From positions 248,001 through 312,000 of the forward strand of contig CAVYXZ010000013.1 in NCBI GenBank assembly GCA_963772595.1: a stretch of 64,000 nucleotides of DNA, given 5' to 3'. The stretch comes from CAVYXZ01 sp963772595. Lineage in GTDB: Bacteria; Chloroflexota; Anaerolineae; Aggregatilineales; Phototrophicaceae. The notes under the pieces are model-generated. The model was not told where the DNA came from. It was given only the letters and a program-made list of their open reading frames with translations, and made no database searches. The stretch's first letter is position 1, and each line of letters starts with the position of its first letter. Of this stretch, positions 8,331 through 17,813 are shown in pieces. The translations under genes were made by a program, and so were the position numbers.

Positions 8331-9857
8331 TTGAACATTCAAACAGAACGACTTGAAGATCATACCGCGCGTTTCACGGTCGAGGTAGAAGCCGAGCGCC
8401 TGGAAGAGGCGAAGCACGCGGCAGCTAAGAAACTGGCGGGCCGGGTGTCGGTGCCTGGATTCCGCAAGGGCAAAGCGCCCTACAAAGTGGTGCTGAATTA
8501 CGTGGGCGAAGGCGCAATTCTCGAAGACGCGCTGGAGGTCCTGGGCAACGAAGTCTATAAGGATGCGCTCGATGAATCCAACGTAGACCCCTATGGGCCT
8601 GGGGCGCTGGAAGACTTCGACCTGGAGCCGCAGCCAACCTTTAAGTTCATTGTGCCGCTTCAGCCGACCGTTGACCTGGGCGACTACCGCGCCATCCGCA
8701 AGGATTACGAAGCGCCCACGATTGAAGACGAGGACGTAGACAAGACCCTGCGCGAACTGCAAGAGCGCGAGGCGGTCGTCGAGGAAAGCAGCAAGCCGGT
8801 GGCGGCTGGCAATCGGGTGACGGTCAAAATTCGCGGCGAGTACCTGGATCAAGACGAACAGCCTGAAGCCTCGGAAGCGGAAGCCTCTGAAACAGAAGAA
8901 GATTCCGAAACAGAAAGCGAAGACAGCGAAGATGAGGAAGCAACCGCCGAGGTCGAAGCCGAAGACGTCAATCCAGTGTTCATCGACCAGGATGATCTCA
9001 CCTTCAGCCTGACGGAAGACCGTGAACCCGCACCAGGTTTCACCGAAGCGCTGGCCGGGGCCACTGTCGGTGAGGAACGTATCTTTGAGATCACGTACCC
9101 GGACGACGAAGAAGAATTTCAGCACCTGGCCCGGCGGCACGTGCGCTTTGACGTGGTCATCAATAAGATCGAAAATGTGACCCTGCCGGAATTGAACGAC
9201 GAGTTCGCGGCCCGTATTTCGAAGCCGGATGAGGACAGCGAAGAAGAAGCCAAGACCCTGCTGGAACTGCGGATGAGCATCCGTGAAGACCTGCAAAAAT
9301 CAGCAGAAGACCAGGCCAACGACCAGTACGTCGATGCGGTGCTGGATGAGATTGTCGAGCAGGCCAGCTTTGCCTACCCGGAAGCACTGGTATCCGATCA
9401 GATTCATCACATGCTGCACATGCTCGACGATGATTTGCGGCAGCGCGGCATGAATCTGGAGGTCTACCAGAAGGTGACGGGGAAGTCCCACGAAGACTTG
9501 CACGACGATTATCATGACGATGCCGTCCGCATCATTAAGCGGTCGCTGGCGGTCCAGGAATTGACCGAGGCCGAAAAGGTCGAAGTGACCGAAGCTGATC
9601 TGGACGCTGAGATCGACCGCGTGGTCGCGCAGTTTGGCGAACAAGCCGCCGCCTTCCGGTCGATTTACAACAACGACAACATGCGCGCGAATCTGCGTCA
9701 GGAACTGTTGAACCGAAAACTGCGGGAGCGTGTGGCGCAGATTGCGAAAGGCGAGAATCCGGCAGTGGCTGTGGCGGAAGCACCGGTAGAAGAAGCACCT
9801 GAAGCTGAAGAAGTGGAAGCAGCGGACGACGAATCAGACGAAGGAGATTCTGAATAA
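8331..9857 (+). CDS. tig: Trigger factor (ribosome-associated chaperone and prolyl isomerase)
   Basis: 508 aa from TTG 8331, with AAGGAA about 10 nt upstream. The N-terminal ribosome-binding domain carries GFRKGKAP at residues 43-50. A FKBP-type isomerase domain follows (about 150-290), then the helical C-terminal chaperone arms. Two features are unusual: an insert of about 40 very acidic Ser/Glu/Asp residues (about 174-213) inside the isomerase domain, and an acidic tail. Together they make the protein about 70 aa longer than the usual 430-440. Trigger factor binds at the ribosome exit and shields nascent chains. Its place directly before clpP-clpX is the common bacterial arrangement. Confidence 0.96.
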   Translation: MNIQTERLEDHTARFTVEVEAERLEEAKHAAAKKLAGRVSVPGFRKGKAPYKVVLNYVGEGAILEDALEVLGNEVYKDALDESNVDPYGPGALEDFDLEPQPTFKFIVPLQPTVDLGDYRAIRKDYEAPTIEDEDVDKTLRELQEREAVVEESSKPVAAGNRVTVKIRGEYLDQDEQPEASEAEASETEEDSETESEDSEDEEATAEVEAEDVNPVFIDQDDLTFSLTEDREPAPGFTEALAGATVGEERIFEITYPDDEEEFQHLARRHVRFDVVINKIENVTLPELNDEFAARISKPDEDSEEEAKTLLELRMSIREDLQKSAEDQANDQYVDAVLDEIVEQASFAYPEALVSDQIHHMLHMLDDDLRQRGMNLEVYQKVTGKSHEDLHDDYHDDAVRIIKRSLAVQELTEAEKVEVTEADLDAEIDRVVAQFGEQAAAFRSIYNNDNMRANLRQELLNRKLRERVAQIAKGENPAVAVAEAPVEEAPEAEEVEAADDESDEGDSE

Positions 9858-9859
9858 TT

Positions 9860-10471
9860 ATGGATATCCAGAACGTGATCCCGATGGTGGTTGAGCAGGG
9901 CAGCCGGGGCGAACGGGCCTACGACATTTATTCGCTGCTGTTGAAAGAGCGGATCGTCCTGCTGGGGACGCCCATTAACGATCAGGTGGCGAACCTGATT
10001 GTGGCCCAGCTTCTGTACCTCAACGGCCAGGACCCGGAGCGACAGATCAACATGTACATCAATTCGCCAGGCGGGGTCGTGTATGCCGGGATGGCGATGT
10101 ACGACGCCATGCAGCAAATTTCTGCGCCGGTCAGCACGGTGGCGCTGGGCTTGACCGCCAGCTTCGGGACGGTGCTGCTGACGGCGGGACAAAATGGTCT
10201 GCGTTATGCGCTGCCCAATGCTACGATTCACATGCACCAGCCGTTAGGCGGGTCGCAGGGGCAGGCCTCGGACATCGTGATCCAGGCGAACGAGATCATG
10301 CGCTTGAAAGAGCGTCTGATCGAGATTTTCGTTCACCATACGGGTCAGGAACGGGATGTGATTGAGCGCGATCAGGACCGAGACATATTCTTTAGCGCGA
10401 CACAGGCGGCAGAATATGGTTTAATAGATACAGTACTGGAGGCACAGAAAGCGGGGGTAAATAACCGGTGA
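9860..10471 (+). CDS. clpP: ATP-dependent Clp protease proteolytic subunit
   Basis: 203-aa serine protease of the ClpP family, starting 2 nt after the tig stop. Catalytic Ser101 lies in GLTASFGT, where many family members have AASMG. His126 lies in HMHQPLGG and Asp174 in DRDIFFSA. ClpP forms double heptamer rings that degrade proteins fed by ClpX, which is encoded next and overlaps by 4 nt. Confidence 0.97.
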   Translation: MDIQNVIPMVVEQGSRGERAYDIYSLLLKERIVLLGTPINDQVANLIVAQLLYLNGQDPERQINMYINSPGGVVYAGMAMYDAMQQISAPVSTVALGLTASFGTVLLTAGQNGLRYALPNATIHMHQPLGGSQGQASDIVIQANEIMRLKERLIEIFVHHTGQERDVIERDQDRDIFFSATQAAEYGLIDTVLEAQKAGVNNR

Positions 10472-11766
10472 CTCACGAATACCCTGGTGAACAGCGCTGC
10501 TCGTTCTGCCGTCGCAGCCATGAGGAAGTGGATCGTCTGATCGCTGGCCCGGATGGCGTGTTTATCTGTAACTATTGTGTGGACCTGTGCCAGCACATTT
10601 TGATTGAAGACGGTGCAGCCAGCGAGACGCTGACCTCCGAGTTCCATCTTGAGGAGCTTATTTCACCACGTGAGATTACGGCCCGTCTGGATGAATATGT
10701 CGTAGGCCAGATGCACGCCAAGCGTGTGCTGAGTGTGGCGGTGTACAACCATTATAAGCGCATCCAGGCCGACGCGAAGAACGGCGAAGTGGAGCTTGAG
10801 AAGAGCAATATTCTCATGGTCGGGCCGACTGGCAGCGGCAAGACGCTGCTGGCGCAGACCCTGGCGCGCATTCTGGATGTGCCGTTTTGCATCGCCGATG
10901 CGACGGCGCTGACCGAAGCGGGCTATGTCGGCGAGGATGTCGAGAATATCCTGCTGCGGCTGATCCAGGCGGCGGATGGTGACATCACGCGGGCCGAGCG
11001 CGGCATCATCTACATCGACGAAATCGACAAGATCGCGCGTAAGTCGAACGATAACCCCTCGATTACCCGTGATGTATCGGGCGAGGGTGTGCAGCAGGCG
11101 CTGCTGAAGATTGTCGAAGGGACGATTGCCAACGTGCCGCCGCAGGGTGGGCGCAAACATCCGCACCAGGAATTCCTGCAAATCGACACGACGAACATCC
11201 TGTTCATCTGCGGTGGAATGTTTGACGGCCTCGAAGATGTGGTTGGGTCACGGCTGGGGCGACGTGGTAAGATCGGTTTCCAGACTCTGAACGATCACCC
11301 GGAAGTGGCACAGTCAGACGCGAATTTACTGCGTTTTGTCAGCCCGGAAGACCTGATGTCTTTTGGCCTGATCCCCGAATTTGTCGGACGGCTGCCGGTT
11401 GTGGTGGGTGTGGACCCGCTGGATATTGAAGCCTTGATGAAGATCCTGGTCGAGCCGAAGAACGCGCTGACCAAGCAGTACATTCATCTGCTGGCGCTGG
11501 ACAACGTCGAGCTGGTTTTCGGCGAGTCCTCGCTGGAAGTCGCCGCCGAGATGGCGATGGCGCGGGGCACGGGCGCGCGTGGTTTGCGCTCGATTATCGA
11601 AAAGGCCCTGCTGGATGTGATGTTCGAGACTCCGGGCAGCACCGAGATTCGCAAGGTCGTCGTCACCGGCGAGGTCATGCGCGGCGAAGCAAAGCCCTTG
11701 ATCTATGGCGATGGCGATAAACGTTTCGAATGGCAGTCGGATGGTAAATTGACGCCAGCCGCATAA
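10468..11766 (+). CDS. clpX: ATP-dependent Clp protease ATP-binding subunit ClpX
   Basis: 432-aa AAA+ unfoldase. The GTG start overlaps the clpP stop (GTGA). The N-terminal zinc-binding domain has Cys11, 14, 34 and 37. Walker A is GPTGSGKT (119-126), followed by the pore loop GYVGED. Walker B is IIYIDEIDKIA and sensor 2 lies in GTGARGLRSIIEK. It recognises substrates and threads them into ClpP. A strong terminator follows. Confidence 0.98.
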   Translation: MTHEYPGEQRCSFCRRSHEEVDRLIAGPDGVFICNYCVDLCQHILIEDGAASETLTSEFHLEELISPREITARLDEYVVGQMHAKRVLSVAVYNHYKRIQADAKNGEVELEKSNILMVGPTGSGKTLLAQTLARILDVPFCIADATALTEAGYVGEDVENILLRLIQAADGDITRAERGIIYIDEIDKIARKSNDNPSITRDVSGEGVQQALLKIVEGTIANVPPQGGRKHPHQEFLQIDTTNILFICGGMFDGLEDVVGSRLGRRGKIGFQTLNDHPEVAQSDANLLRFVSPEDLMSFGLIPEFVGRLPVVVGVDPLDIEALMKILVEPKNALTKQYIHLLALDNVELVFGESSLEVAAEMAMARGTGARGLRSIIEKALLDVMFETPGSTEIRKVVVTGEVMRGEAKPLIYGDGDKRFEWQSDGKLTPAA

Positions 11767-11774
11767 TCTACAGT

Positions 11775-12452
11775 TCATCTATTCCGAACGCTCCGGCCAT
11801 CAGACCGGGGCGTTTTTGTTTTGGGCGCTAGACCATTTGCGGCAGCAGACAGACCTCGCTGGCGGAATTCGGCCTGTTCTTTGAAGGCGAGGGCATCCAG
11901 CCGCGATGCGCCTTCGGACGACGATCCCCAGTTGCTGGGGATGACCCAGCGCGGGCGCATCTGCTGCACCAGCGAGACCGCTTCCTGGACGTCCATCGTG
12001 CCGTTGCCGTCGATAGGCAGAATAGCGATGTCCGGGTGCATATCCGCCATCTCAGGGATCAACTGCGTATCGCCCGCATAATAGATGTCGTAGAGATTAG
12101 CCGAGATGACGAAGCCCAGCCCGCCATCCTCTGCCGGATGCCGCCAGTGGTTGGGTGAGTAGGCCGGTACTGCTTTGACGGCGACTCGGTCTATCGCCAT
12201 CGTCTGCCAGGGCCGGATCACTGTGCAGTCACCGATTTCAGCAGCGACCTTTTCGTTACCAATGACCAGCGTGTGCGGGCCGCGCAGTTTCTCAACGTCG
12301 GCCAGCGAGCAGTGATCATAATGATCGTGGCCGATAAGTATGACATCGGCGTGAAAAGTGTTGCGGGCGACCCGCCAGGGGTTGATGTAAATGAGGGGTG
12401 AGGTCTGGATAATAAAACTGCCGTGACCTAACCATTGGATTTGGTCGATCAT
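11775..12452 (-). CDS. Metallo-beta-lactamase-fold hydrolase (UlaG/UPF0173-like), probable frameshift near the C-terminus
   Basis: About 207-225 aa. ATG 12452 fits the family start (MIDQIQWLGHGSFII); a TTG nine nt upstream is possible. The metal motif HDHYDH is at residues 42-47, YYAGDT at about 130 and the late His/Asn region MRPRWVIPSNWG. This group includes lactonases and uncharacterised metal-dependent hydrolases. The last residues of the open frame read through the clpX terminator. In the other frame, EVCLLPQMV then TAG at 11828-11830 follows directly on EFRQ, resembling the usual end of the family. One extra base near 11860 would explain this, so the true end may be 11828. Confidence 0.8.
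   Translation of the reverse strand: MIDQIQWLGHGSFIIQTSPLIYINPWRVARNTFHADVILIGHDHYDHCSLADVEKLRGPHTLVIGNEKVAAEIGDCTVIRPWQTMAIDRVAVKAVPAYSPNHWRHPAEDGGLGFVISANLYDIYYAGDTQLIPEMADMHPDIAILPIDGNGTMDVQEAVSLVQQMRPRWVIPSNWGSSSEGASRLDALAFKEQAEFRQRGLSAAANGLAPKTKTPRSDGRSVRNR
11787..11820. terminator. Terminator after clpX, probably bidirectional
   Basis: 10-bp stem AACGCTCCGG/CCGGGGCGTT with one wobble pair, 8-nt loop, then TTTTGTTTT on the plus strand. On the minus strand it would also lie after the MBL gene if that gene stops at 11828. Confidence 0.8.
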
Positions 12453-12595
12453 AGGCCCCAAGTGAACTGCGTGACCAGATGCCGAATGACTCTACCGCAA
12501 GGCGGTCGATTGCTCAAGGTTGATCTTGTGCTTGTCTCCTGTTTAGCGCCTACTGTATAATAACTAAAGAAGCGATATGGGGTAGGAAGGCAGCT

Positions 12596-13955
12596 ATGAG
12601 CGATCAACCAGCGCAGCGCCCGCAGATTAAGAGCCTCAGCAGCCAGCGTCAGACCATCCAGGCTGGCTCGGAGAACGAGAACGTTTGGGACCCGCCACCA
12701 CTGAGCAGCGTCGATGACACCGGCCTCAATCTGCTTTCGATTGCGGACCTCGTGCTCAAGGTGCTGTATTACGGTGGTGTGATGACCGGCCTGGAAATTG
12801 GAGCTACAGTGAAGCTGCCGTTTCAGGGGGTGCTTGATCCGGTTGTCGAGTTTTTGAAGCGCGAGAAATATGTCGAAGTGCGCGGCTCAACCGGGTTCAG
12901 CGAGTTCAGGGTTCCGTTACATCATCACCGAGAAAGGCTCGGATAAAGCCCGCGAGGCAATGGAACGCACGCAATATGCGGGTCCTGCCCCAGTGCCGCT
13001 CAATCGCTACATCGACTCGATTCGCTTGCAAAACCGTAAGAAGCTGATCGTACATCAGGCAGACCTGCGGGCCATCATGACCAATCTGGTCGTCAGCGAT
13101 GAGATGCTCAGCCGCATTGGCCCGGCGGTCAATTCTGGCCGCTCGATCTTCCTCTACGGCCCGCCCGGTAACGGAAAGACCACGATGTCGGAGAAGATTG
13201 GCCGCATGATTCTGGGTGATGACATCTGGATTCCCTATGCGGTCGATGTTGACGGCCAGATCATGCAGATTTTCGACCCGGTCAACCACGAGTTTTCTGA
13301 CGATCCCTCGCTGCATCATAAGGCCCTGACCGGCATCGTCTCGGATCCGCGCTGGATCAAGATCAAGCGCCCGATGATTATGGTCGGTGGCGAGCTGACT
13401 ATGGCCGGGCTGGACCTGGTGTACAACGACATCAATAAGTTCTATGAAGCGCCCTTCCAGGTCAAAGCCAATGGCGGTATGTTCCTGATTGATGACTTTG
13501 GCCGTCAACAGGTGCAGCCGAAGGATCTCCTCAACCGCTGGATCGTGCCCCTGGAGAAGGGGGTCGATTTCCTGACTCTGAACAACGGGCGCAAGATCGA
13601 GGTGCCGTTCTTCGTGTTGATCGTATTCTCGACGAATCTGGATCCGAAAGATCTGGTGGACGAAGCTTTCTTGCGCCGTATCCGCTATAAGATCGAGGTT
13701 GGCAACCCGGATCACGAGCAGTTCCGCGAGTTGTTCGAGTTGATGTGCCGCCTGCTGAAGGTTCCGTATGAAGAAGAGGGGCTGAAGTATCTGTTGAGGG
13801 AGTGGTATCTCAAACAGGACCGGGATCTGCGCTTTGTGCATCCGCGCGACATTCTGTCTCAGTTGATTGATATTGCGACCTATCTCAACAGGCCGCCGGC
13901 GCTGACAAAGGACTTGATCGACAGGGCCTGCCAATCCTACTTTGTGGAATTGTAA
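12596..13955 (+). CDS. AAA+ ATPase with an N-terminal winged-helix-like domain (one frameshift near 12905)
   Basis: About 452 aa after repair. ATG 12596 is preceded by AGGAAGG. Residues 45-115 (LLSIADLVLKVLYYGGVMTG, then the ...EIGATVKLPFQGVLDPVVEF region) look like a winged-helix segment. The frame breaks after RGSTGFSE and resumes as SGFRYIITEKGSDKA once one T is removed at GAGTTCAGG. The AAA+ core has Walker A GPPGNGKT, Walker B MFLIDDFGR and a sensor-like IVFSTNLDP. A C-terminal lid domain follows. It resembles MoxR/chaperone-like AAA proteins but I cannot name the subfamily. It lies 19 nt upstream of a receiver-domain protein, probably in one operon. Confidence 0.8.
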
Positions 13956-13974
13956 TTCCGGCGGTGCCAGGCAG

Positions 13975-14946
13975 ATGACGACAGGTTCTTCGGTAGCTCG
14001 TGAAACCGTATTCGTTTTGAATGACGGGATTTTTGTCGTGCAGCGTGCCGAAGATCAGGTTCAGGAACTGCTCAGCGGTCAATATCGGAATTACAGGACA
14101 GCGGATTATGGTGAAGCCATCAGCGATTACGAATTGAATCAACTACAAGCGGCAGGGCGTGTCGAACGCTATACCGGGCGTCAGGTCTGGCTGGGAAGTT
14201 TGCCCCGCCAGATGCCCGGCAGCTACGGCGGCTCGATGCGGCACCGCGCGTTCTACCTCAATACCACGCTGCCCAGGACACGGCTGGAAGACGTCGTGGC
14301 GCGCCTGAAGCTGCTGGACCCTGGTAATGACTTCATGGTGCGTGTGCGCGGCGATATGGTGGCTGTGCTGGGCAGAAATGGCACCGCCTTTCGCCAGTTG
14401 AAGGATGCTGAACTCACGCAGAAGTACCTCAAGGTGAAGCTGCCGGTACTGTTCCGTCATACGGCGATTGCCTTTGTCGAAACCTCGGATCGAGAGGTTG
14501 TCTACGACGATCCGATTGAGAAGGTGCATGTCCACGATCTGGATGTGGATGCCAGTGTGACACGAGGCAAGCGCGTGCTGGTGATGATGAGTGACGCGGC
14601 AGAAGCTCAGGCCCTGCATGATCTGCTCTGCGAACTGGACATGGACGTCACGCTGGCGCAGGATGGTGTGGAAGGGCTGCACCTGCTGGAAGACCACAAG
14701 CCGGATCTACTGTTGATGGATGTGCAGCTTCCCGATATGCACGCCTGGGAAGTCCTGGCGAAGCTCAAAGAGATCGGGTCATTTCAAGATTTACTTAAAA
14801 TCGTGCTGGCCGATCATCGCTCGAAATCGGACGATCAGGCTTTTGCCCTGACGGTCGGGAGGGTTGATCTTTACCTTGCCCGCCCGATCAGCGAGGCGCA
14901 GCTCCGCCGGAACATCTGGCTCACGCTCAAGAACGCTGTGGAATAG
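13975..14946 (+). CDS. Response-regulator receiver-domain protein with an unknown N-terminal domain
   Basis: 323 aa from ATG 13975 (CCAGG just upstream). The first 200 residues are not recognised; they include a basic region (YGGSMRHRAFYLNTTLPRTR). The last 125 residues form a CheY-like receiver: KRVLVMMSD, the phosphorylatable Asp in LLLMDVQLPD and a late LARPISE in place of the usual Lys-Pro motif. No DNA-binding output domain follows. The gene sits between the AAA+ ATPase and an unknown gene. A signalling input to the ATPase is plausible but is inference. Confidence 0.8.
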   Translation: MTTGSSVARETVFVLNDGIFVVQRAEDQVQELLSGQYRNYRTADYGEAISDYELNQLQAAGRVERYTGRQVWLGSLPRQMPGSYGGSMRHRAFYLNTTLPRTRLEDVVARLKLLDPGNDFMVRVRGDMVAVLGRNGTAFRQLKDAELTQKYLKVKLPVLFRHTAIAFVETSDREVVYDDPIEKVHVHDLDVDASVTRGKRVLVMMSDAAEAQALHDLLCELDMDVTLAQDGVEGLHLLEDHKPDLLLMDVQLPDMHAWEVLAKLKEIGSFQDLLKIVLADHRSKSDDQAFALTVGRVDLYLARPISEAQLRRNIWLTLKNAVE

Positions 14947-14956
14947 TTAACTCCCT

Positions 14957-15532
14957 ATGTCCTGGAACGATAAAGACCAGATTCCCTGGTCGAATCAACT
15001 GCGGCGCAGGCGCAGCGACCTGCCAGAATTGATGGCACCGCCCGCTGTAGTCAAGCAGGCCCGGCGCGATTACATCCGTGCCCTGACCTGGATGCAGGAA
15101 AATCGCCTGACTCACTGGCTGCATCAGGCCAAAGCGGCCCCGAAATACCTGAGTCACCAGCAGTTAAAACACTGCTATATGGTGCTGCGCAGCGAGCAGC
15201 TTGCGAACGCGCCCTGCTGTGTGGACGTGCTGCGCGCCGATCATCAGGTGGGGATACGCCATTTTTCGGAGGACGGTGGGCGCTGTCTGGTAATTGACCA
15301 GCAGAGTCACCGCCGCATGGCAACTTATGATTATCACAGCCAGACCCGCCTGCACACGCAGGACCTGGGAGCCTGCACCCTGGTGTACCAGATGCGCTAT
15401 GACCTGGCCGATCAGCGCTGGAAGATTGCGACCTTTATCCAGCAGATGCCCGCAGGCTGGGATAATCCGGCCCTGAGCAGTCTGCTCGAATGGATGCCCG
15501 ATACGCCTCGCCGTATGGGACGCGATAATTGA
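14957..15532 (+). CDS. Hypothetical protein
   Basis: 191 aa, not recognised. It is basic in its N-terminal half (LRRRRSDLPELMAPPAV). The C-terminal half is mixed alpha/beta (HRRMATYDYHSQTRLHTQDL, LVYQMRYDLADQRWKIATFI), reminiscent of small NTF2-like or Tim44-like folds, but I would not assign it. There is no signal peptide or membrane helix. It starts 10 nt after the receiver protein and overlaps the next gene by 4 nt, so it belongs to the same transcription unit. Confidence 0.7.
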   Translation: MSWNDKDQIPWSNQLRRRRSDLPELMAPPAVVKQARRDYIRALTWMQENRLTHWLHQAKAAPKYLSHQQLKHCYMVLRSEQLANAPCCVDVLRADHQVGIRHFSEDGGRCLVIDQQSHRRMATYDYHSQTRLHTQDLGACTLVYQMRYDLADQRWKIATFIQQMPAGWDNPALSSLLEWMPDTPRRMGRDN

Positions 15533-16554
15533 ATCCAACAAACCAGAATCATGCTACAGTGTTCGTCACCGGCGGGACAGGTTTCCTGGGCCACCATCTG
15601 GTGCCGGCGCTGCACCGGGCCGGATACCAACTACGGGTGCTGACGCGCAATCCGCAGCCCTGGCTGTATACTTATCCGGGTGTGGAGATCGTCCAGGGCG
15701 ACCTGACCGATGTGACCTCCTATCTCGAAGCGCTGCGCGGCTGCCGCTACGTTGTTCATGCGGGGGGCAAGTTTCGCATGTGGGGCGATGAACGCAGCTT
15801 CCTGGATAACAATGTGCTGGGGACGGCGCTGCTGCTGAGCGCGCTGCGCGATGTGCCAGTGGAGCGCTTTGTCTACATTTCGACGATTGCGGTCCTGGGC
15901 AAACCGGACCCGGAACACGTGGTTGATGAATCCTATCCGCCGCACCCGATGGACCCTTACCAGCGCAGTAAACTGATTGCCGAGACGATGATCCTGCGCT
16001 GTCACCACGACGATGGCCTGCCGGTGATTGTGCTGCGGCCAGGGGCCTATTACGGCCCACTGGGGCAGTACGCCTTCAACCGTGTGTTCTTCAAGGATCC
16101 GATGCGCGGCCTGATTATGCAGGTGGACGGCGGCAGGCACATCATTTTTCCGGCCTACATTGAAGACGTAGCCCACAGCGTAATTCTGGCGCTGGAACGG
16201 GCACGAATTGGGGAGATTTATAATATCTGCGGCGACTGGATTTCGCACCGGCGCGCCTTCAACATCATCTGCAAGGAGGCGGGTATTCCCTGGCCGCGTG
16301 TGCCCATGCCGGGCTGGCTGGATCTGCCGATTGCACAGGTACTGGAGGACGTTTCGAACACCTTCGGCTTTGAACCTTTCTGGCCGTTGAACATGCTGCG
16401 TTCCTATGTGCATAATAACTGGCGCGTGTCACACGAGAAGGCGGCCAGCGAGCTGGGCTTTACGCCGACCGATTTCCGTGTCGGCGCGCGTCACACGATC
16501 AAATGGTATCGGGCGGGCTGTCCGCCGGGTTGGGCGAGGCTGCGCTGTGATTGA
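15529..16554 (+). CDS. NAD-dependent epimerase/dehydratase (extended SDR family)
   Basis: 341 aa from TTG 15529, overlapping the preceding stop. The nucleotide-binding motif is VTGGTGFLGHHL, a glycine-rich Rossmann signature. The usual SDR active-site Tyr-x-x-x-Lys is YQRSK, preceded by the YISTIAVLG strand and followed by VIVLRPGAYYGP. The C-terminal part binds the substrate, which cannot be named; nucleotide sugars, sterol-like or flavonoid-like compounds are all used by relatives. It overlaps obgE by 8 nt. Confidence 0.88.
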   Translation: MNPTNQNHATVFVTGGTGFLGHHLVPALHRAGYQLRVLTRNPQPWLYTYPGVEIVQGDLTDVTSYLEALRGCRYVVHAGGKFRMWGDERSFLDNNVLGTALLLSALRDVPVERFVYISTIAVLGKPDPEHVVDESYPPHPMDPYQRSKLIAETMILRCHHDDGLPVIVLRPGAYYGPLGQYAFNRVFFKDPMRGLIMQVDGGRHIIFPAYIEDVAHSVILALERARIGEIYNICGDWISHRRAFNIICKEAGIPWPRVPMPGWLDLPIAQVLEDVSNTFGFEPFWPLNMLRSYVHNNWRVSHEKAASELGFTPTDFRVGARHTIKWYRAGCPPGWARLRCD

Positions 16555-17809
16555 CGAAGCGAAGATATTTGTAGCCAGCGGTGCTGGTGGCGATGGACTG
16601 ATCCATTTCCGGCGCGAGAAGTACGTGCCGCACGGCGGGCCTGCTGGGGGGGATGGCGGGGACGGCGGGGACGTCGTGCTGGTGGTCAATCCGAGGCTCA
16701 GCACGCTGATTCATTTCCAGCATCATGCACACTTCAAGGCGGACTCCGGTACGCGCGGTGGACCGAACAAGATGACCGGCGCAACCGCTTCTGACCTGGA
16801 GCTTGAGGTGCCGCCGGGTACGGTGGTCCGTGATGCGGATACCGGGGCGCTGTTGGGCGATCTGCTGCGGCCTGGCGACCGGCTGGTGGTGGCGAGACAC
16901 GGGCGTGGCGGGCGTGGCAACGTGCATTTCAAGAGTGCGCGGCATCAGGCTCCACGCGTGGCTGAGAAGGGCGAACCCGGTGAGGAACGCTGGATTACGC
17001 TCGAACTCAAGCTGGTGGCGGATGTGGGCTTCGTCGGCGTGCCCAACGCGGGCAAATCGACGCTGCTCTCGGTCGTCAGCAATGCCCGGCCCAAAATCGC
17101 GGATTATCCCTTTACGACACTGGAGCCGAACCTGGGCGTGGTGCGCTACGATGACCGGGATCTGGTCGTCGCCGATATTCCGGGCCTGATCGAAGGGGCG
17201 CACATGGGCGTCGGCCTGGGGCACATGTTCCTGCGGCATGTGCAGCGCACGCGCATTCTGGTGCATTTGATCGACGGTGCGAGCACGGCTCCGCTGGCGG
17301 ATTTCAACCAGATCAATCAGGAACTGGCGCTCTACGACGAGAATCTGGCCGAGAAGCCGCAGATCGTTGTCTTTACCAAGATGGATCTGCCGGAGGCACA
17401 GGCGCACTGGCCGGAGGTGCAGGCGGAACTCCAGCAGCGTGGTGTCTCGCCGATTGCGATTTCGGCGGCCAGGCGCGAAAACGTGCAGACGCTGGTGCAG
17501 ATGCTCTTCAGCCTGCTCGACAGCCTGCCGGAGCCGGTCAGCCCGCTGGTTGAGGAGACACCGGTCTACGAACTGCCGGAAGAACAGATTGGCTTCGAGA
17601 TTCACCGGGCAGACGATGGCAGCTTCCATGTCACCGGCAAGCGAATTGAGCGCGCGGCGGCTATGACCTACTGGGATTACGACGAGGCAGTCGCCCGTTT
17701 CCAGACGATTCTGCAAACACTGGGCGTGACCGAAGCACTGGAATCGGCGGGCGTTGCCGTCGGCGATACAGTTTTTATTGGCGATTTTGAGCTGGAGTGG
17801 ACGGAGTAA
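16547..17809 (+). CDS. obgE: GTPase Obg (ribosome assembly and stress)
   Basis: 420 aa from GTG 16547, inside the end of the preceding gene, with GCGAGG about 7 nt upstream; this length is normal for Obg. The N-terminal Obg fold is glycine-rich (GGPAGGDGGDGGDVVLVV). The G domain shows G1 GVPNAGKST, the G2 region DYPFTTLEPN, G3 DIPGLIEGA, G4 TKMD and G5 ISAA. A C-terminal OCT domain is present. Obg binds the large ribosomal subunit and (p)ppGpp. The pairing with nadD is common in bacteria. Confidence 0.97.
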   Translation: MIDEAKIFVASGAGGDGLIHFRREKYVPHGGPAGGDGGDGGDVVLVVNPRLSTLIHFQHHAHFKADSGTRGGPNKMTGATASDLELEVPPGTVVRDADTGALLGDLLRPGDRLVVARHGRGGRGNVHFKSARHQAPRVAEKGEPGEERWITLELKLVADVGFVGVPNAGKSTLLSVVSNARPKIADYPFTTLEPNLGVVRYDDRDLVVADIPGLIEGAHMGVGLGHMFLRHVQRTRILVHLIDGASTAPLADFNQINQELALYDENLAEKPQIVVFTKMDLPEAQAHWPEVQAELQQRGVSPIAISAARRENVQTLVQMLFSLLDSLPEPVSPLVEETPVYELPEEQIGFEIHRADDGSFHVTGKRIERAAAMTYWDYDEAVARFQTILQTLGVTEALESAGVAVGDTVFIGDFELEWTE

Positions 17810-17813
17810 TCCG

